Below are positions 16,023 to 23,729 of a DNA stretch of 64,000 bases, piece by piece. Numbering within the stretch: position 1 is the stretch's first letter; each line of letters opens with the position of its first letter. A program made the position numbers and the translations under genes. Source of the DNA: Streptomyces sp. L-9-10 (GTDB taxonomy: Bacteria > Actinomycetota > Actinomycetes > Streptomycetales > Streptomycetaceae); contig NZ_PHRF01000027.1 in NCBI RefSeq assembly GCF_004151105.1, positions 209,906 through 273,905 of the forward strand, written 5' to 3'. Below the pieces are notes generated by a model. That model was not told the DNA's origin. It worked only from the letters and a program-made list of their open reading frames with translations, and made no database searches.

Positions 16023-17240
16023 TCAGAGCTGCGCCTGCACCATGCTCGCGTCCACGCCGAGGGCCTCGGTGAGAACGCGGGCGCGGACGGCGCGCTGGCG
16101 GCCCGTGACGCGGTCGATCGCGGCGGTGGAGCGGCCGGCACCGGCGGCCTCCTCACGCAGCTTCTCCAGCCGCTTCCCCGCCATGGCGAGCTTGTTGTGG
16201 GCCTTCTTGATGACCCACTCGCTCAGCGCCTCGCGGGACTGCCCGGCCATGGCATCGAGCTGGGCCTCCAGTTCCTCGATGGCGTCGGCCAGGTCGAGCG
16301 CCTCCTTGGCGTCGGGGTTGACCAGGTGCAGTACCTCGCGTTCGACGGTCGGGCGTTCGGCCGGGGAATCCCACAGCACGTGAGTCAGCACCGACAGGTC
16401 GGTCTCGGCGACCGCCGGGCGGCCGTCGAGATACGCGGATGCCTGGAGCAGGCCCACCGCCTGCCGCCAGCGGCGGTCGGAGGCGACGAGTTCCTTGCGG
16501 CGCAGGGCGGCCCGCAGCGTACACACCGCGTCCACGATCGTGTCGGGGACGTCCACGGCCGGGACGGCTTCGGTCACGGCGTGCCGCAACGCGGTCAGCT
16601 CGATGGTGGTCCGTGTCGGTGCCACCGGGCGGCTGACGGCGGAGCGGACCAGCGCGGCGAAGTTCGAGGGGTCCGCCAGGTACCCGACCTCGATCCGCAC
16701 CAGCAGCCGGTCGTAGATCGCGGCCGAAACCTCTCCGCCGGGCAGTTCGTTGCTCGCCGTGATGGCCCCGATCAGGGGGCAGCGGATCGGCTCGCCGCCG
16801 CTCTCGGGGTGGTAGATCCGCTCGTTGAGGTAGCCCAGCGTCTCGTTCAGGGCCGCCGTGGAGCACTTGAAGATCTCGTCGATGAAGGCGACATGCGCGG
16901 TCGTGGCGCGGCCGTCGTAGACCTGACGGTACTCACCCCGGGCCAGCGCGGCGACGTCGATGGGGCCGAACATCCTTGTCGGCGCGGTGAACTTGGACAG
17001 GAGGATCTCCCAGTAGGACGCCCCCTCGATCCTGCCCGTGAGCTCCCGGGTCATCTCGGACTTCGCCGTTCCGGGCGGTCCGAGCACCAACGAGTGCTGT
17101 CCGGCCAACAGCGTCACGACCAACGTCCGCACCACGTCGGCCCGTTCGTAGAAACGGTCCGACACCTCGTCGCTGATCATCCGCAGTCTCCCGGCCGTGT
17201 CCTGCGCGCCGTGCGCGTTCCGCGCGTCCTGTGTGCCCAT
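16023..17240 (-). CDS. MoxR-family AAA+ ATPase, RavA-like
   Basis: 405 residues from ATG 17238-17240, chosen because GGAG lies seven bases upstream; ATG at 17252 is an alternative. The AAA+ core follows at once: Walker A GPPGTAKS (54-61), FTAPTRMFGPIDVAAL, Walker B VAFIDEIFK (about 117), sensor 1 in IGAITASNELP, arginine-finger region IYDRLLVRIEVGYL, and the lid with AVCTLRAALRRKELVASDRRWRQAVGLLQASAY. This layout (GPxGTAKS and SDRRW) is that of RavA rather than generic MoxR. RavA-type ATPases act with VWA partners as chaperone-like complexes on metal- or membrane-associated proteins. Divergent from the chitinase gene. Confidence 0.87.
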   Translation of the reverse strand: MGTQDARNAHGAQDTAGRLRMISDEVSDRFYERADVVRTLVVTLLAGQHSLVLGPPGTAKSEMTRELTGRIEGASYWEILLSKFTAPTRMFGPIDVAALARGEYRQVYDGRATTAHVAFIDEIFKCSTAALNETLGYLNERIYHPESGGEPIRCPLIGAITASNELPGGEVSAAIYDRLLVRIEVGYLADPSNFAALVRSAVSRPVAPTRTTIELTALRHAVTEAVPAVDVPDTIVDAVCTLRAALRRKELVASDRRWRQAVGLLQASAYLDGRPAVAETDLSVLTHVLWDSPAERPTVEREVLHLVNPDAKEALDLADAIEELEAQLDAMAGQSREALSEWVIKKAHNKLAMAGKRLEKLREEAAGAGRSTAAIDRVTGRQRAVRARVLTEALGVDASMVQAQL

Positions 17241-17367
17241 GTTCAACTCCATCGCTGTGAAGCCCTGTTGGGCTGACGAGACGGCCCCCTGCCCGAGCAA
17301 GATAACGCGCCCGCATCCGGGTCAGCCCGCCGTCCGGCTCGTTGCCGCGTCGCCCCCACGGCCCGCG

Positions 17368-17383
17368 ATTGGTCCATACCAAG
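17368..17383. promoter_or_regulatory. DasR-type dre operator candidate
   Basis: ATTGGTCCATACCAAG closely follows the DasR consensus A(C/G)TGGTCTAGACCA(G/C)T (established for N-acetylglucosamine control of chitinases). It ends three bases before the -35 of the chitinase promoter candidate. Confidence 0.7.
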
Positions 17384-17386
17384 CCC

Positions 17387-17415
17387 TTGACGCGGGCTTC
17401 ACTCACACCTTGAAT
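17387..17415 (+). promoter_or_regulatory. Promoter candidate for the GH19 chitinase
   Basis: TTGACG (17387-17392) and TTGAAT (17410-17415) with a 17-bp spacer, directly after the DasR-type site and 60 bp before the start codon. Confidence 0.6.
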
Positions 17416-17474
17416 CAAGTATTGAACTCCCTTGTCAACTCCCCCACTGGTGTGAGTCTCGCGAAAGGTATGAC

Positions 17475-18635
17475 ATGGGCATGAGAATTCAGTGGAGACG
17501 CGTGGCCGCCCGGCGGTACGCCTCCATGACCCGCAGGGCGGCGTACGCGGCCGTCGGCTCCCTCGTCGTGGGACTGCTCAGCGTGCTCCCCGCCTCTCCC
17601 GCCGCGGCCGCCACCGGCCAGATCAGCGGGCTGGCGGGCAAGTGTGTCGACGTGGCGGGCGCGTCGAGCGCCAATGGCACCGCCGTGCAGCTCTACGACT
17701 GCAACGGCTCCGGCGCCCAGCAGTGGAACGTCGGTTCGGACGGCACCATCCGGGCCCTCGGCAAGTGTCTGGACGTCACCGGCAATTCGACCGCCAACGG
17801 GGCCGTGCTCCAGCTGTGGGACTGCACCGGCGCCGCCAATCAGCGGTGGGCCGTGTCCGCCGCGCGGGACATCGTGAGCATCGCGGCCGACAAGTGCCTC
17901 GACGTCACCGGCAACAACCCGGCCAACGGGACCCGCTTGCAGATCTGGACCTGCACCGGCGCCGCGAACCAGAAGTGGTCCGCTCCGGCCACCGGCGGCG
18001 GCAACCCGAGTCCGGGCGGATTCGTCGTCTCCGAGGCCCAGTTCAACCAGATGTTCCCCGGCCGGAACCCCTTCTACACGTACAGCGGTCTGACCGCCGC
18101 CCTCGGCGCCTACCCGGCCTTCGCGAAGACCGGCAGCGAGACGGTCCAGCGCCAGGAGGCGGCCGCCTTCCTCGCGAACGTCAACCACGAGACCGGCGGC
18201 CTGGTCCATGTCGTGGAGCAGAACACCGCCAACTACCCGCATTACTGCGACTGGGGCCAGCCCTACGGCTGCCCGGCGGGCCAGGCTGCGTACTACGGCC
18301 GCGGCCCGATCCAGCTGAGCTGGAACTTCAACTACAAGGCGGCCGGGGACGCGCTGGGCATCGACCTGCTCAACAACCCCTGGCTCGTGCAGAACGACTC
18401 GGCCGTGGCCTGGAAGACCGCCCTCTGGTACTGGAACACCCAGTCCGGCCCCGGCACGATGACCCCGCACAACGCCATGGTCAACCAGCGCGGGTTCGGC
18501 GAGACGATCCGCAGCATCAACGGCAGCATCGAGTGCAACGGGGGCAACCCCGGACAGGTGCAGAGCCGCGTCGACGCCTACCAGCGCTTCGTCTCGATCC
18601 TCGGGACCACGCCGGGCGGCAACCTCTACTGCTGA
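17475..18635 (+). CDS. Secreted GH19 chitinase with N-terminal ricin-type (CBM13) lectin domain
   Basis: 386 residues from ATG 17475 (AAAGG seven bases before). A Sec signal ends near ASPAAAATG (about 47). A beta-trefoil CBM13 has three QxW-type repeats (residues 48-170: CVDVAG, QQWNV; CLDVTGN, QRWAV; CLDVTGN, QKWSA). A Gly/Pro linker follows, then the GH19 catalytic domain from about 182. The general acid is Glu239 (VNHETGG) and the base Glu248 (VVEQN), with the nine-residue spacing known for streptomycete ChiC-type enzymes; YYGRGPIQLSWNFNY is the family signature. It hydrolyses chitin or fungal wall outside the cell. A CBM13 in place of the usual chitin-binding module is less common. Confidence 0.92.
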   Translation: MGMRIQWRRVAARRYASMTRRAAYAAVGSLVVGLLSVLPASPAAAATGQISGLAGKCVDVAGASSANGTAVQLYDCNGSGAQQWNVGSDGTIRALGKCLDVTGNSTANGAVLQLWDCTGAANQRWAVSAARDIVSIAADKCLDVTGNNPANGTRLQIWTCTGAANQKWSAPATGGGNPSPGGFVVSEAQFNQMFPGRNPFYTYSGLTAALGAYPAFAKTGSETVQRQEAAAFLANVNHETGGLVHVVEQNTANYPHYCDWGQPYGCPAGQAAYYGRGPIQLSWNFNYKAAGDALGIDLLNNPWLVQNDSAVAWKTALWYWNTQSGPGTMTPHNAMVNQRGFGETIRSINGSIECNGGNPGQVQSRVDAYQRFVSILGTTPGGNLYC

Positions 18636-18671
18636 CCACCGGGACAGGGTCCCGTAGCCCGATGGAGATCC

Positions 18672-18706
18672 GGGGGGCTGTCCGGCCGCGCGCCGGGCGG
18701 CCCCCG
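18672..18706. terminator. Hairpin terminator after the chitinase gene
   Basis: GGGGGC near 18673 pairs with GCCCCC near 18700 around an inner CCGGC/GCCGG stem. Confidence 0.55.
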
Positions 18707-18770
18707 TCGTGCGTCACACACGTCGGGCGCCGTCCCGCACGCCGGACGCGGCCGGGGATGCCGGACGCGG

Positions 18771-19808
18771 TCAGGGGCGGACGAGTACCTTCAGTGCCTC
18801 GCGGTCGTCCATGGCCCGGTACCCCTCGGGCACCTCGTCCAGGCCGATGGTGCGGTCGAAGACACGGCCCGGCTCGACCTCGCCGTCGAGGACGCCGGGC
18901 AGCAGTTCGTCGATGTAGGCGCGCACCGGAGCGGGGCCGCCGTTGAGCGTGATGTTGGGCCCGAACAGGCTGCCGAAGCCGACCGGGGCGTCCTCGTACT
19001 GCGGCACACCGACGCGGCTGATCACACCGCCGGGACGCACCACGCCGACCGCCATCTCGTACGCGTTCATGTAGCCGACAGCCTCCAGCACCGTGTGGGT
19101 GCCGTCGCCGCCGGTGAGCTCCCGTACCTTCGCGATGCCCTCCTCACCGCGCTCGGCGACCACGTCGGTGGCGCCGAAGTCGCGTCCGAGGTCGGTGCGG
19201 TCCTTGTGCCGGCCCATGAGGATGATCCGTTCGGCGCCCAGACGCTTGGCCGACAGCACGGCCATCAGCCCGACGGCGCCGTCGCCGATCACGGTCACCG
19301 TGGTGCGTGGGTTCACACGGGCCATCTTCGCCGCGTGGTATCCGGTGCCGTACACGTCGGACAGGGTCAGCAGGGACGGCAGCAGGGCGGAGTCCTCGCC
19401 CACGGGCAGCTTCACCAGCGTGCCCTGGGCCTGCGGGACGCGGATCGCCTCCGCCTGGCCGCCGCCCACACCGCCCGCGGCCCAGAACCCGCCGTGGCGG
19501 CAGGAGGTCTGGAGGCCCTCACGGCAGAAGTCACAGGTGTTGTCGGCGAACGCGAAGGGGGCCACGACGAGATCGCCCCGCCTCAACCCGGCGACGTCGG
19601 AACCGAGTTCCTCGACGACGCCGAGGAACTCGTGTCCCATCGGCGTTCCCTGCTCGGAGGCCGGGATGTTGTGATACGGGTGCAGGTCACTGCCGCAGAT
19701 ACAGGCGCGCACGATACGCACGACCGCATCGGTGGGCTGCCGCAGAACGGGGTCGGGCGCGTCCTCGACGCGCACATCGCCGGGTCCGTACATGAACGTG
19801 GCTCGCAT
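18771..19808 (-). CDS. Zinc-dependent alcohol dehydrogenase (MDR family)
   Basis: 345 residues. Catalytic-zinc ligands are in CICGSDLHPYH and GHEFLGVVEELG; the structural zinc loop is reduced to CDFCREGLQTSC (three visible Cys where four are typical). The Rossmann nucleotide loop is VTVIGDGAVGLMAVLSAKRLGA, with MGRHKDR after the second strand suggesting NADP(H). It oxidises or reduces an unknown alcohol/aldehyde. It lies 66 bp after the cupin gene on the same strand and is probably co-transcribed, both divergent from the XRE regulator at 20518. Confidence 0.9.
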   Translation of the reverse strand: MRATFMYGPGDVRVEDAPDPVLRQPTDAVVRIVRACICGSDLHPYHNIPASEQGTPMGHEFLGVVEELGSDVAGLRRGDLVVAPFAFADNTCDFCREGLQTSCRHGGFWAAGGVGGGQAEAIRVPQAQGTLVKLPVGEDSALLPSLLTLSDVYGTGYHAAKMARVNPRTTVTVIGDGAVGLMAVLSAKRLGAERIILMGRHKDRTDLGRDFGATDVVAERGEEGIAKVRELTGGDGTHTVLEAVGYMNAYEMAVGVVRPGGVISRVGVPQYEDAPVGFGSLFGPNITLNGGPAPVRAYIDELLPGVLDGEVEPGRVFDRTIGLDEVPEGYRAMDDREALKVLVRP

Positions 19809-19874
19809 GAGGCACCTTCCCTGGTGATGAGGTGATGGCGGTTCGTTGGTTTCGGTGGGGCGCGATCTCGGTGG

Positions 19875-20279
19875 TCAGCCGGTCGCGCCGCGGTATTCGT
19901 CGTCGGTGACGTGCTCGCCCCACTGGGTTTCCGGGCTGTCGTCGCCGCGGCCCTCCCACAGCGCGATATGCGTCATGAAGTGGTCCGGAGCGGCGCCGTG
20001 CCAGTGCCACTCGCCGGGCGGGGTGTGGACGGTGTCTCCCGGCCGCATCACCACGACCTCACCGCCGCGGGACCGCACCAGCCCGACGCCGTCGGTGACG
20101 TACAGCGTCTGCCCCACGGCGTGCGTGTGCCAGGCGGTACGGGCGCTGGGCGCGAAACGTACCGTGTTCGCCCGCATACGGGACGGCTCCTGGCCGGCGT
20201 AGATGACGTCGAACCACACGTCACCGGTGAACATCTCGTCCGGCCCCTTGGCCGAGGGCCTCTGCGGCAACTTTTCCAT
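19875..20279 (-). CDS. Cupin-domain protein
   Basis: 134 residues from ATG 20277-20279, with AAGGAG upstream. A single cupin_2 barrel has both metal motifs: the first in ARTAWHTHAVGQTLYVTDGVG (HxH...), the second in PGDTVHTPPGEWHWHGA. Such small manganese or zinc cupins of the quercetin dioxygenase/mandelonitrile-lyase-like group are often next to a dehydrogenase, as here. No substrate can be assigned. First gene of a likely two-gene operon with the alcohol dehydrogenase. Confidence 0.85.
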   Translation of the reverse strand: MEKLPQRPSAKGPDEMFTGDVWFDVIYAGQEPSRMRANTVRFAPSARTAWHTHAVGQTLYVTDGVGLVRSRGGEVVVMRPGDTVHTPPGEWHWHGAAPDHFMTHIALWEGRGDDSPETQWGEHVTDDEYRGATG

Positions 20280-20438
20280 GCCGGTCGCTCCTTGCGTCGT
20301 GCTGTGCCACCGCGGACGGGAGAGAGAAAGGCCGCCGCGGTCGGCTGATCGGCGGTTCCACGCGGCCGTGCGATCTTCTTCGCGCACCGGCCACATCGTG
20401 CAGAGTGGCATTCCCACACCCACCCGCAAAGGGGAGAA

Positions 20439-20473
20439 TTTCCTCCCCGGGACGCATTCATCCTGGGAGGAAA
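20439..20473. promoter_or_regulatory. Inverted repeat between cupin operon and XRE regulator
   Basis: TTTCCTCCC (20439-20447) and GGGAGGAAA (20465-20473) are perfect 9-bp arms 17 bp apart in the divergent intergenic region. Good candidate operator for the XRE protein that starts 45 bp downstream. Confidence 0.5.
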
Positions 20474-20517
20474 CTGTCCCCCTCACAGGAGGGCCGGCCG
20501 GTGGGACACTGGTGCGC

Positions 20518-21384
20518 ATGAACCGCGACGCACACCTTAATGAGCTGGGGGAGTTCCTCCGGGCCCGGCGCGCCGGGCTCAGCCCCCGCACAGTGGGGCT
20601 GCCCGACAGCGGCTCACTCCGGCGGGTGCCCGGCCTGCGCCGGGAAGAGGTGGCCCAGCTGGCCGCGATCAGCACCGACTTCTACACCCGTCTGGAGCAG
20701 GGACGCATCCAGGCGTCCGCGCCCGTACTGGCCGCCCTCGCCCGTGTGCTGCATCTCGACGACGACCAGCGCGACTATCTCTTCGGGCTGGCGGGAAAAG
20801 ACCAGAAGCGGCCCCGGCGGCGCGCACTGCAGAAAGTCCAGCCGCAATTGCAGCGGCTTCTCGACGACCTCACCGCGACTCCGGCGATTGTCATGGGCCG
20901 CCGTATGGACGTTCTCGCGTGGAATGCGCTCGCCGCCGCTCTGGTCACCGATTTCGGCCGGATTCCGGAAAGGCACCGCAATTACGTGCGGCTGGTCTTC
21001 ACCGACCCCGCCATGAGGACGCTGTACAGCGACTGGGAGACCGTCGCGCGCACCTGCGCGGCCCAGTTGCGCATGGAAGCCGCCACGTATCCCGACGACC
21101 CGCGCCTTACGGAGCTGGTCGGCGAACTGTCGGTCCAGGACCCGCAGTTCCGCGAGTGGTGGGCCGCCCACCACGTCGCCGCGCTGAGTGTGGGCACCAA
21201 GACGCTCCATCACCCCGTCGCCGGCGACCTCACCCTCGACTGGGACACCCTGACCGCGAGCACCGACCCCGACCAGCAGCTCGTCATCTGGACCGCCGAG
21301 GTGGGCACCCCCTCCCACGACGGGCTGCGCATCCTGGCCTCATGGGCCGCGGACCACCCGAAGGCCGCCTCGGACAGCGCCTGA
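20518..21384 (+). CDS. XRE-family regulator with MmyB-like ligand domain
   Basis: 288 residues from ATG 20518. The N-terminal helix-turn-helix is of the type LRREEVAQLAAISTDFYTRLEQGR (residues about 43-66), then a lid segment and the MmyB-like sensor domain (IVMGRRMDVLAWNALAAALVTDF, FREWWAAHHVAALSVGTKTLHHPVAGDLTLDWDTL), which in relatives binds fatty acid-like ligands. In actinobacteria this arrangement normally represses a divergently transcribed dehydrogenase, which fits the cupin/alcohol dehydrogenase operon here. Confidence 0.92.
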   Translation: MNRDAHLNELGEFLRARRAGLSPRTVGLPDSGSLRRVPGLRREEVAQLAAISTDFYTRLEQGRIQASAPVLAALARVLHLDDDQRDYLFGLAGKDQKRPRRRALQKVQPQLQRLLDDLTATPAIVMGRRMDVLAWNALAAALVTDFGRIPERHRNYVRLVFTDPAMRTLYSDWETVARTCAAQLRMEAATYPDDPRLTELVGELSVQDPQFREWWAAHHVAALSVGTKTLHHPVAGDLTLDWDTLTASTDPDQQLVIWTAEVGTPSHDGLRILASWAADHPKAASDSA

Positions 21385-21417
21385 CGCGGTGCCGCCCGAG
21401 GCCCATCTCCGCCTCGC

Positions 21418-23550
21418 CTACGCCTCCTCGTCCACCCTGATCAGATGCAGGGACGTGCTCGCCCAGTCCCCGGCCGGCAGTTCGGGCACGATCCCGTACC
21501 CGGTGAGGACCGACGCGTGATGGACGGCGCCGGTACGGGCGTCCCGGTAGCGTGCGGCGGGGTCCAGCCCCGCCAGCCTGAGGGCGGGGCGCGGGGTGCC
21601 GTGGCGCGGTGCCCGCTGCCAGACCAGCACGAACGCCTCCCGCCGGTCCGTGGTGGTGTACTGCACGGCGGACGGCGCGTCGTCGACGGGACCGCGCAGC
21701 CGGTGCAGGGTGCCGTGCTGCACGATATGGCGGACCTTCTTGTACTCCGCCACCCACTTGGCGCCCTCGGCGCGTTCCGCCGCCGTCCAGCGCGCGAGAT
21801 CGCCGCCCACCGCCAGCACCCCCGCCATCGCGACATGGAAGCGGTAACGCAACGGCACCGAGCGGCCGGTGAGCTGGTTGGGCACGTCCGTCACCCAGGC
21901 CGCCATCGTCCGTGCCGGGTAGATCTGGCCGAAACCGTGCTGGATCAGGACGCGGTCCGCCGCGTCGGTGTTGTCGGACGGCCACGCCTGGTCCGTACGG
22001 GAGAGGATGGCCAGGTCGACACGGCCCCCGCCGCCACTGCACGTCTCGATCCGCAGCCCCGGGTGGTCCGCGCGCAGCCGGTCGATGACCTCGTACAGGT
22101 GGTGGGTGTACCGCGTCCACAACACGTCCTCGCCGCCCTCGCGACCGGGCCAGCCGGCCTCGCTGAAGGCGCGGTTCATGTCCCACTTGAGGAAGTCGAT
22201 CCCGTTCTCCGCGACCAGCCGCGTCAGCCAGCCGTATGCCCACTCGGCGACGTCGTCCCGGGCGAAGTTCAGCACCAGCTGGTTGCGCAGCCGGGTGCGG
22301 GTGCGGTGCGGGAAGTGCAGTACCCAGTCCGGGTGCGCGCGGTAGAGGTCGCTGTCCGGGTTGACCATTTCGGGCTCCACCCACAGGCCGAAGCGCATAC
22401 CGAGCCGGTGGACCTCCTCGATCAGCGGGGTGAGCCCGTTGGGGAAGCCCCGGGCCGCCGGCACCCAGTCGCCGAGTCCGGCCGTGTCGTCGCGGCGCCC
22501 GCCGTACCAGCCGTCGTCGACGACGTAGAGCTCCACTCCGAGCTCCGCGGCCCGCGCCGCCAGCGCCTTCTGTCCCGCCTCGTCGACCGCGAAGCCGGTG
22601 GCCTCCCAGGAGTTGAACAGTACGGGGCGCGATTCCTCGGGGTGCGGCAGCACATGGGCCAGGATGTACGCGTGCCAGGCGCGGCTGGCCGCGCCGAAGC
22701 CGCCGTCCGTGTACAGGGCCGCGTAGCGCGGGGTCACGTACTCCTCGCCGGGCCCGAGCGGGAGTGACACCCCGTCGTGTCCGGCTCCGCCGGTGAAGGC
22801 CGTACGTCCGTCGGGGGTGCGCTGCACGGTGACGTGCCAGCTTCCGCTCCAGGCCAGGGCCGCGCTCCACACCTCGCCCCGGTCCTCGGTGGCGTCTCCG
22901 GCGTCCAGCATCAGCCAGGGGTTGGCGTGGTGGCTGGTGATGCCGCGCCTGCTGGTGAGCACGGTCTCGCCGTGCGGTACGGGCTCCCGGTGGAGCACGC
23001 CCTCCGCCGACCACTGTCCGGTGACATGGCTGATCCGGTAGTCGTCGCGCGGCGGCAGCGTCCAGGCCGCGGAGTCGGCGCGGGCCAGCGTGAGCGGCTG
23101 CCCGCCGGTGTTGCGCAGCACGGTCCAGCGCTCGACGACATCGGCGTCCTCGTGGACGCGGTAGTGCAGGGTGACCGCGAGCGGGTAGTGGCGGTCGCGG
23201 AACTCCAGCGCCAACTCGGCGGTTCCCGGGGCCGGTTCGCTGGTGCGGTGGCACACGTACCGCCACTCGAAGGCGCGGGTGCCGTCGGCGAACCGTACCC
23301 GCAGGGAGGGCGCTCCGTAGCGCGCCCCTCCGTCGACGGGCAGCTCCTCGCCGGCCGCCGGTCGGCCCTCGAAGCTGCTGATCTCCACGGCCGGAGGAGG
23401 TACGAGTTCCGCGGCCGCCGCGAGGGTCAGCCGTGGTCCCCACGCGAGGTGGCAGGGCGCTCCCGTGTCATCGATCCGCAGCGCGTACGACGTGCGCGCG
23501 GTGGAGAGCAGCCAGACCCCGGAGGCCGGGGCGAAGGAGATCAGAGACAT
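21418..23550 (-). CDS. GH36 alpha-galactosidase, intracellular
   Basis: 710 residues with no signal peptide. An N-terminal beta-sandwich (1-300) precedes the (beta/alpha)8 barrel, which has the GH36 signatures LFNSWEATGF, VVDDGWYGGRRDD, GLWVEPEMVNPDSDL, the nucleophile Asp457 in FLKWDMNR, the loop IETCSGGGGRVD, and the acid/base Asp526 in WPSDNTD. It removes terminal alpha-D-galactose from oligosaccharides such as raffinose or melibiose after import. Divergent from the ROK regulator and the sugar ABC operon. Its leader holds a perfect 8-bp hairpin (23578-23602). Confidence 0.93.
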   Translation of the reverse strand: MSLISFAPASGVWLLSTARTSYALRIDDTGAPCHLAWGPRLTLAAAAELVPPPAVEISSFEGRPAAGEELPVDGGARYGAPSLRVRFADGTRAFEWRYVCHRTSEPAPGTAELALEFRDRHYPLAVTLHYRVHEDADVVERWTVLRNTGGQPLTLARADSAAWTLPPRDDYRISHVTGQWSAEGVLHREPVPHGETVLTSRRGITSHHANPWLMLDAGDATEDRGEVWSAALAWSGSWHVTVQRTPDGRTAFTGGAGHDGVSLPLGPGEEYVTPRYAALYTDGGFGAASRAWHAYILAHVLPHPEESRPVLFNSWEATGFAVDEAGQKALAARAAELGVELYVVDDGWYGGRRDDTAGLGDWVPAARGFPNGLTPLIEEVHRLGMRFGLWVEPEMVNPDSDLYRAHPDWVLHFPHRTRTRLRNQLVLNFARDDVAEWAYGWLTRLVAENGIDFLKWDMNRAFSEAGWPGREGGEDVLWTRYTHHLYEVIDRLRADHPGLRIETCSGGGGRVDLAILSRTDQAWPSDNTDAADRVLIQHGFGQIYPARTMAAWVTDVPNQLTGRSVPLRYRFHVAMAGVLAVGGDLARWTAAERAEGAKWVAEYKKVRHIVQHGTLHRLRGPVDDAPSAVQYTTTDRREAFVLVWQRAPRHGTPRPALRLAGLDPAARYRDARTGAVHHASVLTGYGIVPELPAGDWASTSLHLIRVDEEA

Positions 23551-23577
23551 TGATCCTCGCGTTCAAATAGCGCCACA

Positions 23578-23602
23578 GGAGAGGTGAGCAGCCAACCTCT
23601 CC
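23578..23602 (-). promoter_or_regulatory. Hairpin in the GH36 leader
   Basis: GGAGAGGT and ACCTCTCC form a perfect 8-bp stem with a 9-nt loop, 28 bp upstream of the GH36 start codon. It may act as an operator or as an RNA element. Confidence 0.4.
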
Positions 23603-23640
23603 TTCGATCGACTGTCAACACCTGCATCAGATCTCTCTTT

Positions 23641-23661
23641 TACAGGCTGAAGCTGCCTGTA
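23641..23661. promoter_or_regulatory. ROK operator candidate
   Basis: TACAGGC-N7-GCCTGTA, a perfect 7-bp inverted repeat midway between the divergent GH36 and ROK genes, 33 bp upstream of the ROK promoter. Confidence 0.55.
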
Positions 23662-23693
23662 GAAGGTTCTTCATGCGATGTCTGCTTCTTTCA

Positions 23694-23722
23694 TTGACAG
23701 CAGAAAAGAATCACCCTAGCTT
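23694..23722 (+). promoter_or_regulatory. Promoter for a leaderless ROK transcript
   Basis: TTGACA (23694-23699), a 17-bp spacer and TAGCTT (23717-23722). The ATG at 23730 is seven bases past the -10, where transcription itself should begin. Confidence 0.65.
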
Positions 23723-23729
23723 TCCGGCC

